A stretch of DNA of 6,834 bases from Actinomycetes bacterium (GTDB lineage Bacteria > Actinomycetota > Aquicultoria > CAJVYJ01 > JAUVQD01): the NCBI GenBank assembly GCA_030605305.1, contig JAUWIO010000038.1:1-6834 (forward strand), given 5' to 3'. The position numbers and the translations under genes were made by a program. The notes under the pieces are model-generated. The model ran no database searches. It saw only the letters and a program-made list of their open reading frames with translations, and was not told where the DNA came from. Positions within the stretch are counted from its first letter, which is position 1, and the number at the start of each line of letters is the position of its first letter. Positions 1-5,246 of this stretch are shown one piece after another.

Positions 1-980
1 CCGGGTCAACACTGAAATCAGTCTATTTTATCCATAGCCAGCACAGACTCTTGCTAAGAGAGGCGATCAAGCGGCTGTCGGATACGATCGGCACCGAGGG
101 GTCGGACGCGCTGGACCTCGTTCGTCTGAGCGCTCGCGAGGATGGCGCCGATCGGGTGTTGGCTGAGTGCCAGACACTGTCTTTTTTTGGCGGTTCGCGT
201 TTGGTGGTCGTCGCTGATCCACTCGCTTTTCGGGTTGACGCCCAAAAGAAGTTGACCCCTTATATAGCCGACCCGAACCCGCAGACCGTTTTGGTCTTCG
301 CGCAGGAGGTCGACGGGTCACAGATGAAGAAACGTCTGAGTGCCAATAAGCTGGTCAAGGCGTGTCGTTCGGCCGAGGCCGGAGCTGTAGCTGAGTATGA
401 GATCAAGAGCGGGATGGGTAGTTGGATAAAGGCGGCCTTCGCCCAACGTAATAAGCAGGTCGAACCGGATGCCGTCAAATACCTGCTCCGCTGGGTCGGG
501 AACGATCTCGACAATCTAAGCACCGAGGTGGAGAAGCTCGCCGAGGCAGCCGGGGAGAGCGACACGATCGATCTACCGCTCTGCCGCCAGGTAGTCGTAA
601 CCGCGGGAGAGGCCGAGATATACGATTTCATCGGGGCCGTGATCGAGCGGAACCAGGAAACTGCCTTGGCTCTGCTCGAGCCTCTTCTTGAAAAAGAATC
701 GGAGGCCGGGAACGCTTTCGCCCTGCTAGAGCGCCAATTCCAACTGATACTGCGGACGAAGACCGAACAATTGCGGGGCGATGCTCTAGCCCGCCGCCTC
801 GGGGTCAGTAAGGGCCAGTCATTCTTTCTGGAGAAGCAGAGCCGACTCTTCTCGCCGTTGGCGCTGCGAGACGCGCTAGAGGTGCTCGTGGAAGCTGATT
901 ACATACGCAAAAGCCGCCCCATTCCGGCACGTGTCCTTCTGGAGCAGCTCACTGTCGACCTCTGTTCGCTCGGCCGCTAG
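1..980 (+). CDS. holA: DNA polymerase III subunit delta (5'-partial)
   Basis: Delta subunit of the clamp-loader complex, which opens the beta sliding clamp and loads it on primed DNA in the cytoplasm. The frame is open from base 3 to the TAG at 978-980. The residues before the TTG at 51 (read from 21: VYFIHSQHRLLLREAIKRL) match the usual delta N-terminus of a beta strand followed by a degenerate P-loop and helix. There is no ATG, GTG or TTG between 3 and 51, so the true start lies before the window. Family marks include the 'SFFGGSRLVVVAD' strand near base 180, 'GNDLDNLSTEVEKLAE' near 500-545, and the helical C-terminal collar domain (FALLERQFQLILRTK and following). About 325 residues are visible, near full family length, so only a short N-terminal piece is missing. 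It is convergent with rpsT, a gene pairing common in Gram-positive genomes. Confidence 0.93.
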   Translation, partial: GSTLKSVYFIHSQHRLLLREAIKRLSDTIGTEGSDALDLVRLSAREDGADRVLAECQTLSFFGGSRLVVVADPLAFRVDAQKKLTPYIADPNPQTVLVFAQEVDGSQMKKRLSANKLVKACRSAEAGAVAEYEIKSGMGSWIKAAFAQRNKQVEPDAVKYLLRWVGNDLDNLSTEVEKLAEAAGESDTIDLPLCRQVVVTAGEAEIYDFIGAVIERNQETALALLEPLLEKESEAGNAFALLERQFQLILRTKTEQLRGDALARRLGVSKGQSFFLEKQSRLFSPLALRDALEVLVEADYIRKSRPIPARVLLEQLTVDLCSLGR

Positions 981-1002
981 ATCCTCGTATGATCTAAGTT
1001 CT

Positions 1003-1266
1003 TTAGGAAAGTGCGTTAAAGCGCGTCGTCAAAGAGGATTTCTTATTCGCGGCGTTGTTCTTGTGGATCAACCCTTTGGAAGCGGCACGATCTAGACCCT
1101 TGACGGCTGCGTCAAGGGTCGTTTTCGCAACTTCCTTATCGCCGCCTTCCACTGCCTTATTAAAGTTCGAGATGCGCGTTTTCAGCTCGGATTTGCCGGC
1201 CTTGTTGCGCTCGTGCTGTCTCGCAGCGGTGCGAATTCTCTTGATTTGTGACTTGATGTTTGCCAA
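1003..1266 (-). CDS. rpsT: 30S ribosomal protein S20
   Basis: S20 binds 16S rRNA early in 30S assembly. The 87-residue product has the typical S20 N-terminus ANIKSQIKRIRTAARQHERN, a lysine- and arginine-rich helical body (NKAVEGGDKEVAKTTLDAAVKGLDRAA) and the conserved end GLIHKNNAANKKSSLTTRFNAL. Length is normal for the family. The start is TTG (1264-1266), not ATG. It is supported by an AGGAGA ribosome-binding site six bases upstream and by the immediately preceding in-frame TAA, which rules out any further extension. E. coli rpsT also starts with UUG, and that weak start takes part in autogenous translational control there; the same may hold here, but this is inference. Transcribed alone, divergent from murJ and tail-to-tail with holA (22-base gap). 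Confidence 0.97.
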   Translation of the reverse strand: MANIKSQIKRIRTAARQHERNKAGKSELKTRISNFNKAVEGGDKEVAKTTLDAAVKGLDRAASKGLIHKNNAANKKSSLTTRFNALS

Positions 1267-1272
1267 TTAATT

Positions 1273-1278
1273 TCTCCT
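1273..1278 (-). promoter_or_regulatory. Ribosome-binding site of rpsT
   Basis: AGGAGA on the minus strand, with six bases between it and the TTG start. It decides for the TTG because the next codon upstream is an in-frame TAA. Confidence 0.8.
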
Positions 1279-1299
1279 ACTCAAAACGTTCGCAATGCT

Positions 1300-1328
1300 A
1301 GCATAAGTTTGACGGCCTAGCAAGTTAA
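1300..1328 (-). promoter_or_regulatory. Candidate promoter of rpsT
   Basis: On the minus strand a TTAACT -35-like box (bases 1323-1328) is followed after exactly 17 bases by TATGCT (1300-1305), which fits the TAnnnT -10 pattern. Each box matches the sigma-70/sigma-A consensus at 4 of 6 positions. Transcription would start near 1293, giving a leader of about 27 bases that contains the AGGAGA site. No better pair was seen between rpsT and murJ in this direction. Prediction by eye only. Confidence 0.4.
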
Positions 1329-1363
1329 TACCCCTGGACAACGGTTTTGGCGGCCTTCTCCTG

Positions 1364-1372
1364 TGATATTAT
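1364..1372 (+). promoter_or_regulatory. Candidate extended -10 promoter of murJ operon
   Basis: TGATATTAT combines the extended -10 TG dinucleotide (1364-1365) with TATTAT (1367-1372), 5 of 6 to consensus. Nothing like a good -35 lies 16-18 bases upstream (TTTTGG or GTTTTG at 1344-1350), as is usual for extended -10 promoters. Start of transcription would be near 1379, giving a leader of about 40 bases for murJ. The leader can form a small all-GC hairpin (GCCGC at 1385-1389, GCGGC at 1393-1397). Confidence 0.45.
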
Positions 1373-1406
1373 TACCGCGAAACAGCCGCACCGCGGCCGG
1401 GAAACT

Positions 1407-1412
1407 GGAGGA
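1407..1412 (+). promoter_or_regulatory. Ribosome-binding site of murJ
   Basis: GGAGGA, seven bases before the TTG at 1420. An in-frame TAG (1417-1419) touches the TTG, so no earlier start is possible, and later candidates (TTG 1438, ATG 1459) have no comparable site. Confidence 0.8.
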
Positions 1413-1419
1413 AGCATAG

Positions 1420-3051
1420 TTGGGCAAAGATAAGAACTTGGGCCGCTCCGCCGGCGTCATGTCTTTTGCCTCGGCTATCAGCCGGTTCACCGGAGTACTG
1501 AACATCCTGGTGATAGCGTATGCTTTCGGAACTTTAAACTACCTCCAGGACTCCTACAACCTGGCCAACATGATGCCCAACATGCTTTTTGAGCTGATAG
1601 CCGGGGGCGTTCTGACTGCGGTTTTCATACCCATTTTGGTAGAGAGGATGCTCAAGGACGAAGAGGACAGCTGGCGGCTGGCATCGAACATAACCAATAT
1701 CGTGGTGGTTTTTCTGGTCATCGTCGCGACCCTCGGGACGATTTTCTCATATTACTTGATTCGAGCGCAGACATTCATGGTCTCGACCAGCACGGTCGAC
1801 ATCGCCCACATCGAGTTCTTCTTCAGGTTTTTCATCTGGGAGATCGTTTTTTACGGTTTGACCGCGGTTTTTAACGGCATCCTCCAGGCACACCGCCGTT
1901 TCGCCGCTCCCGCGTACGCCCCTATCTTTAACAACATAGTCGTAGTCATCACGGTCCTCGTCTTCTATTTGCCGTTGCGGGAGAGCAATCCTGATCTGGC
2001 CCTGATCTTGCTGGCAGCCGGCACTGCTGTGGGCATCGCGGCCATGGCGATGATCCAGATCCCGGCCCTTCTCAAAATCGGCTGGCGCCATCGCTTCATC
2101 ATCGATCTGCGCGATCCGGCCATCAGGAAACTTTCTCTCCTGGCCGGGCCGGTCCTGATATACGTTATTTCGAACCAGGTCCGACTGACTGTGTCCAATG
2201 CGCTGGCGTGGCAGTATGAGGGCGGCATCACGGCTTTTGTCTACGCCTGGCGCTTCTTCATGATGCCCTACGGCTTGTTGGCGGTCAGTATTTCGACCGT
2301 GCTCTTTCCCGGGTTCTCGGAACAGTCGGTTTCCGATGATATGGACTCGTTCAAGCGGACGCTGGCGACCGCCGTCAAGGCGACTGCCTTTGTGATGATC
2401 CCGGTATCGGTCTTCTTCTATCTTATGAGTGAACAGACCGTCGGGGTTTTTGAGGCGTTTGTGGGGTCGGCCGGCGTCAGCAGTATATCCGGGGTCATGG
2501 CGCTATTTGTCATCGGGCTCTTGCCATTCTCTTTATTCATGCTCTTGCTCAAAGTCTTCTATGCGCTCCATGACAGCGTCCTTCCCATGAAGGTCAATGC
2601 GCTCGGCGTGCCTCTGAATATCGCGCTCTCTTTCTGGCTTGTACCTTCCTTAGGTGTACCGGGGCTGGCTCTGGCCCACAGCCTGACATACCTTTTCACG
2701 ATGAGTTTGATGTTCAGGGCCTTGCGGCGACGCATCGGCAGCCTTGGAGGGCGGGAGCTATTAGGCTCTGTCGCCAAGTTTGCGCTGATTTCCGCGCCCG
2801 TCGGGGTTATAATGTTTTTACTCAATGGTTGGCTGGTCGGATTCGATTGGCCCACCATCGAAATGGGGCGGGTCGTTACCCTGGCTCTGGCCGCATTGGT
2901 CGGCGGGGCCGCTTATATAGGTTTGAGCGCCGTCGCCGGTCTTGATGAGGTCAGGTTCGTTCGGACGCTGACCGGCGGCCTCAGACGCCGCGTGCCGGGG
3001 GCGTCCGTCGGAGTCGAGGCCGATCCGGTCGCCGGGGCCGAAGATATTTGA
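1420..3051 (+). CDS. murJ: Lipid II flippase MurJ (MviN family)
   Basis: Integral membrane flippase of the MOP exporter superfamily, moving the peptidoglycan precursor lipid II from the inner to the outer face of the cytoplasmic membrane. The 543-residue product is hydrophobic throughout and is consistent with about 14 transmembrane helices. The first helices carry the family signature SAISRFTG (residues 18-25) and QDSYNLANMMPNMLFELIAGG (43-63), which has the actinobacterial form rather than the proteobacterial 'LPNLLRRxFAEG'. In the seventh-helix region YAWRFFMMPYGLLAVSIST keeps the arginine (about residue 278) aligned with E. coli Arg270. The aspartate matching E. coli Asp39 is kept (residue 44), but the position of Arg24 is Asn28. 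The charged tail after about residue 509 (RTLTGGLRRR and following) is probably cytoplasmic and carries no added domain. Start is TTG with a strong ribosome-binding site. It is followed after 14 bases by the NIL gene, suggesting one transcript. Confidence 0.93.
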   Translation: MGKDKNLGRSAGVMSFASAISRFTGVLNILVIAYAFGTLNYLQDSYNLANMMPNMLFELIAGGVLTAVFIPILVERMLKDEEDSWRLASNITNIVVVFLVIVATLGTIFSYYLIRAQTFMVSTSTVDIAHIEFFFRFFIWEIVFYGLTAVFNGILQAHRRFAAPAYAPIFNNIVVVITVLVFYLPLRESNPDLALILLAAGTAVGIAAMAMIQIPALLKIGWRHRFIIDLRDPAIRKLSLLAGPVLIYVISNQVRLTVSNALAWQYEGGITAFVYAWRFFMMPYGLLAVSISTVLFPGFSEQSVSDDMDSFKRTLATAVKATAFVMIPVSVFFYLMSEQTVGVFEAFVGSAGVSSISGVMALFVIGLLPFSLFMLLLKVFYALHDSVLPMKVNALGVPLNIALSFWLVPSLGVPGLALAHSLTYLFTMSLMFRALRRRIGSLGGRELLGSVAKFALISAPVGVIMFLLNGWLVGFDWPTIEMGRVVTLALAALVGGAAYIGLSAVAGLDEVRFVRTLTGGLRRRVPGASVGVEADPVAGAEDI

Positions 3052-3055
3052 TTTT

Positions 3056-3060
3056 GGAGG
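3056..3060 (+). promoter_or_regulatory. Ribosome-binding site of the NIL gene
   Basis: GGAGG five bases before the ATG at 3066. It separates the true start from an out-of-frame ATG at 3062, which would be only one base away. The triplet before the chosen ATG is an in-frame TGA. Confidence 0.75.
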
Positions 3061-3065
3061 TATGA

Positions 3066-3305
3066 ATGCAACAGTTGCGAGTCAAGTTGACGTTTCCGGA
3101 AAAGCTCATCAAAGAGCCGGTCATATACAATCTTGGGACTAAGTATGAGATTGTCACGAATGTCCGGCGCGCCAATGTAGAACAGCGAGTAGGCTGGGTC
3201 GTTCTGGAGATGGATGGAACAGAAGCCAATCTCGAAGCCGGCCTGCGCTACTTAGATGAAGTCGGTGTCGAATTCGAGCAGCTCGACGGGGGTCTGGCCG
3301 GCTGA
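3066..3305 (+). CDS. Free-standing NIL-domain protein
   Basis: A 79-residue protein made of little more than one NIL domain, the small ferredoxin-fold (beta-alpha-beta) regulatory domain best known from the C-terminus of the methionine ABC transporter ATPase MetN. The pattern fits along its length: a first strand (QLRVKLTF), the 'KEPVIYNLGTKYEIVTNVRRANVEQ' helix and strand, the 'GWVVLEMDG' strand, and the final helix plus 'YLDEVGVEFEQL'. There are no cysteines, and the attached ferredoxin seen in NIL-ferredoxin proteins is absent. It lies 14 bases behind murJ and ends 21 bases before the convergent mnmA fusion. Stand-alone NIL proteins often sit near sulfur-amino-acid or iron-sulfur genes in anaerobes. 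A role as a ligand-sensing or sulfur-metabolism partner is plausible but not shown here. Confidence 0.85.
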   Translation: MQQLRVKLTFPEKLIKEPVIYNLGTKYEIVTNVRRANVEQRVGWVVLEMDGTEANLEAGLRYLDEVGVEFEQLDGGLAG

Positions 3306-3324
3306 GATAAAGGCGCCGGTCTTT
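3296..3324 (+). terminator. Possible weak terminator after the NIL gene
   Basis: GGCCGGC (3296-3302) can pair with GCCGGTC (3315-3321), a 7-bp stem with one G-U pair and a 12-base loop that includes the NIL stop codon. Only three T follow (3322-3324). On the other strand no T-run follows, so it could serve at most the murJ-NIL transcript. The weak U-tract and large loop make this uncertain. Confidence 0.25.
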
Positions 3325-3326
3325 AC

Positions 3327-4757
3327 TTAGAGAATGACGCCGCCTCCGAGGAGCATTTCCGCGTCATAGAAGACAGCTGATTGCCCCGGCGCGGCCGGTC
3401 CGAACGGCTGATCGAACTCGATGATCGCTCGATCTTGCTCAAGCCGATGGATAGTGGCTGGGGCCGAGGGGCCGTTGTAACGAAGCATGACATCGGCCCG
3501 GAACGAACTCTCATGCTGATCCTCTCCGATCAAATTCAGTTCCGAAACAGTTAATCTTGAGACTCCGAGGTCTGCCTGTTTGCCGACGATGACTGCGTTG
3601 CGTTCTACATCGAGCCCGGTCACATACAGCGGTGTCGGCGCCGATACACCCAAACCACGCCTCTGGCCGATCGTGTAGTGGATCAGCCCCCGATGGCTTC
3701 CGAGTCGGGCGCCGCCGACATCGATGATCGGTCCGGGCTCGGGGACATGTCCGGTCTCTTGACTGACAAATCCGGCGTAATCGCCGTCCGGCACAAAACA
3801 GACATCTTGGGAGTCGGCCTTCTCGGCCACCAGCAGATCGAGATCGGCCGCGGCCGCCCGGACTTCTCCCTTCGTCAGCTCGCCGAGCGGCGTCAGCAGC
3901 CGGGATAGCACGGCGGGCGAGGCCGCCCAGAACATATATGACTGATCTTTCTCCGGATCCACAGCTTTCCTGACGATACAGCGCCCTGCTGTATCCGGGG
4001 CCGATATGCGCACATAGTGCCCGGTGGCCAGCTTGGTCGCACCCAGTCTGTCAACGTTTTCAAGTAACTGCTCCCATCGTAACCGGCGGTTGCAGTCGAC
4101 ACAGGGATTCGGGGTGCGTCCGGCAACGTAAGCGTCGCAAAAAGGCCGGATGACCTCAGCTGCGAATTGGTCGCGCATATCGATGACAAAATGTGGAAAG
4201 CCGCCGAGCAAGGCGACGGCCCGGGCATCTTCAAGGTCGGCCGCGGTGCAACAGATTCGCATCCCCGGTTGTCCGTAGTCGTGCAGGCGCTGGGTCACCC
4301 CTAGGAGGCGTTGGTTGCTTTCGAGCAAATGTAATGCCGTCACTGAACTGTCGACACCTCCACTCATAGCCACCGCTGTCATCTCCGCCTGGGGCAGTCG
4401 GACAGACGCATCCCCAATATAGCGTTCAAGCGCGGCTGAGAGCGCGGTCTCCGATAAATACAGGCAGGACTCATGGCCTGGGGGGATATCGACTAATTCC
4501 GCTTCGATCCCGGCTGTTCCGAGCGCGGCTGCCTCATAGATGGTCTTGCCGACCAAAAGAGAGGCTGTGGCTGCCGCCCCGGCGATCGCGCTCGGGCAGC
4601 CTTTGGCCAAAAACGCGGCGTCGGCTACGACCGGTCCGTCAAAAGCTAAGTGTAGTTCTATCAGATCGCCGCACCCGCCACCGGCCCGGCCTATAGCGTC
4701 CGGGGCGGGGAGGGGGCCGACATTTTGTGGTTCTTGGAAGAATCGCGACCAATGCAT
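3327..4757 (-). CDS. mnmA: IscU-like scaffold fused to tRNA 2-thiouridylase MnmA
   Basis: A 476-residue fusion. Residues 1-116 form an IscU/NifU-N iron-sulfur scaffold domain: FFQEPQNVG (6-14), CGD with Cys29 and Asp31, AKGCPSAIA with Cys54, GKTIYEA, and IPPGHESCLYLSETALSAALERY with Cys98. All three cluster-ligand cysteines and the aspartate are kept. Residues from about 124 are MnmA, which activates U34 of tRNA(Lys/Glu/Gln) with ATP and inserts sulfur to give 2-thiouridine. They carry the PP-loop SGGVDSS (132-138), GRTPNPCVDCNRRLRW with Cys219/Cys222, TGHYVR, DSQDVCFV with Cys320, and HYTIGQRRGLG (360-370), then the C-terminal beta-barrel through FDQPFGPAAPGQSAVFY. Cys222 and Cys320 match the two essential cysteines of E. 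coli MnmA, and Cys219 gives a CxxC plus C set able to hold a [4Fe-4S] cluster. The ATG at 4757 fits the IscU start; no Shine-Dalgarno is seen, but a TATACT box lies 7 bases upstream. No cysteine desulfurase is in the window. Confidence 0.93.
   Translation of the reverse strand: MHWSRFFQEPQNVGPLPAPDAIGRAGGGCGDLIELHLAFDGPVVADAAFLAKGCPSAIAGAAATASLLVGKTIYEAAALGTAGIEAELVDIPPGHESCLYLSETALSAALERYIGDASVRLPQAEMTAVAMSGGVDSSVTALHLLESNQRLLGVTQRLHDYGQPGMRICCTAADLEDARAVALLGGFPHFVIDMRDQFAAEVIRPFCDAYVAGRTPNPCVDCNRRLRWEQLLENVDRLGATKLATGHYVRISAPDTAGRCIVRKAVDPEKDQSYMFWAASPAVLSRLLTPLGELTKGEVRAAAADLDLLVAEKADSQDVCFVPDGDYAGFVSQETGHVPEPGPIIDVGGARLGSHRGLIHYTIGQRRGLGVSAPTPLYVTGLDVERNAVIVGKQADLGVSRLTVSELNLIGEDQHESSFRADVMLRYNGPSAPATIHRLEQDRAIIEFDQPFGPAAPGQSAVFYDAEMLLGGGVIL
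4410..4757 (-). other. IscU/NifU-N scaffold domain within the mnmA fusion
   Basis: Residues 1-116 of the fusion. They align by eye with IscU from the 'NPRNVG' N-terminal segment to the last helix ending in 'Ai..Y'. Cluster ligands are Cys29 (GCGD), Cys54 (KGC) and Cys98 (in place of the HCS cysteine, with a histidine three residues before). A short linker of about 8-10 residues (DASVRLPQAEMT) joins it directly to the first MnmA strand, so the two domains are one polypeptide without an internal frameshift or stop. Confidence 0.88.
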
Positions 4758-4764
4758 GAGAAAA

Positions 4765-4772
4765 AGTATACT
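4765..4772. promoter_or_regulatory. Palindromic bidirectional -10 element for two leaderless genes
   Basis: AGTATACT is a perfect palindrome. On the plus strand it gives TATACT at 4767-4772, and on the minus strand TATACT at 4770-4765, each 5 of 6 to TATAAT. The plus-strand ATG (4780) and the minus-strand ATG (4757) each lie exactly 7 bases from their hexamer, the distance at which transcription normally begins. Neither ATG has a convincing Shine-Dalgarno site. This predicts one symmetric promoter making two leaderless mRNAs starting at the A of AUG. No good -35 box is visible on either side, which lowers confidence. Confidence 0.55.
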
Positions 4773-4779
4773 ACTTCAC

Positions 4780-5235
4780 ATGAATGAGAAAGAACGTCCG
4801 ATCTTGGTCAGCGCCTGTCTAGCGGGCGAGAGATGTCGGTATGATGATCTGGCGCAGGCCGTGCCGGCGGTTGAGGCCTTGGTCCGCCAGGGCCGGGCCA
4901 TTCCATTTTGCCCGGAGGTCGCGGCGGGGCTGCCGACTCCAAGGCCGGCGGCCGAGATAGTCGGGGGCGACGGGCTGTCTGTCTTACGGGGCGAAGCCAG
5001 AGTAATGACCGCCCGGGGCGATGACGTCACGGACGCGTTTGTGGCCGGGGCCGGACTGGCAGTGACTTGCGCGCAAGCCGCGGGTTGCGCTCGCGCTCTT
5101 CTGAAATCCAAGAGTCCGTCGTGCGCGGTATCGACGATTTTCGACGGTACGTTTTCTGGTAGAATAAGGCCCGGCATCGGGGTCACCGCTGCCGCTTTAG
5201 TAAATGCGGGTTTCGATGTCGAGACCAGCGATTAG
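4780..5235 (+). CDS. DUF523 family protein, TudS-like [4Fe-4S] protein
   Basis: A 151-residue single-domain protein of the DUF523 family, to which the [4Fe-4S]-dependent thiouracil desulfidase TudS belongs; TudS removes sulfur from 2-thiouracil to give uracil. Visible family marks: ILVSACLAGERCRYD (Cys13), IPFCPEVAAGLPTPRPAAEI (Cys44), a 'G.DVTDAFVAGA' segment (80-91), LLKSKSPSCAVSTIFDGTFSG (Cys115) and GIGVTAAALVNAGFDV. Cys13, Cys44 and Cys115 are the three conserved positions expected to hold the cluster. Cys19, Cys97 and Cys103 are extra, and SPSC is followed by Ala instead of the usual Gly. The ATG at 4780 is chosen over the in-frame ATG at 4756: the latter overlaps the mnmA start, lies upstream of the TATACT box, and would add residues beyond the family's N-terminus. 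The substrate is unknown; many DUF523 proteins are uncharacterised. It is followed after 11 bases by the PP-loop gene. Confidence 0.88.
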   Translation: MNEKERPILVSACLAGERCRYDDLAQAVPAVEALVRQGRAIPFCPEVAAGLPTPRPAAEIVGGDGLSVLRGEARVMTARGDDVTDAFVAGAGLAVTCAQAAGCARALLKSKSPSCAVSTIFDGTFSGRIRPGIGVTAAALVNAGFDVETSD

Positions 5236-5240
5236 AGGTG
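5235..5240 (+). promoter_or_regulatory. Ribosome-binding site of the PP-loop gene
   Basis: GAGGTG, overlapping the last base of the DUF523 stop codon and six bases before the TTG at 5247. The triplet 5244-5246 is an in-frame TGA touching that TTG, so the start cannot be further upstream. Confidence 0.75.
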
Positions 5241-5246
5241 TGTTGA

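Noticed and set aside
51..53. TTG at 51 as the start of holA
   Set aside because: The frame is open back to base 3 and the upstream residues match the family's N-terminal strand and degenerate P-loop, so the gene starts before the window.
182..188. Run of seven T in holA as a programmed frameshift site
   Set aside because: The frame is intact on both sides and reads the conserved SFFGG motif. The same holds for the T run near 6588 in mtnP. No alternative product is suggested.
977..996. Hairpin TAGATC/GATCTA between holA and rpsT as a bidirectional terminator
   Set aside because: The 6-bp stem (978-983 with 991-996) is AT-rich and includes the holA stop codon. Only a short, broken T stretch follows on one side. 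Too weak to call.
1309..1314. TTGACG as a -35 box for murJ
   Set aside because: No TAnnnT-type -10 lies 15-19 bases downstream; the extended -10 at 1364-1372 is the better candidate.
1747..2231. Long minus-strand reading frames inside murJ, and similar antisense frames in holA, DUF523 and the PP-loop gene
   Set aside because: They lie opposite genes with clear family matches, have no ribosome-binding site or recognisable domains, and reflect the GC-rich codon pattern.
4756..4758. ATG at 4756 as the DUF523 start
   Set aside because: It overlaps the mnmA start codon, has no Shine-Dalgarno at proper distance, lies upstream of the TATACT box, and adds eight residues beyond the family's N-terminus.
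4540..4779. Upstream extension of the DUF523 reading frame to 4540
   Set aside because: It runs antisense through the conserved IscU domain of mnmA and adds residues with no family similarity. The ATG at 4780 gives normal DUF523 length.
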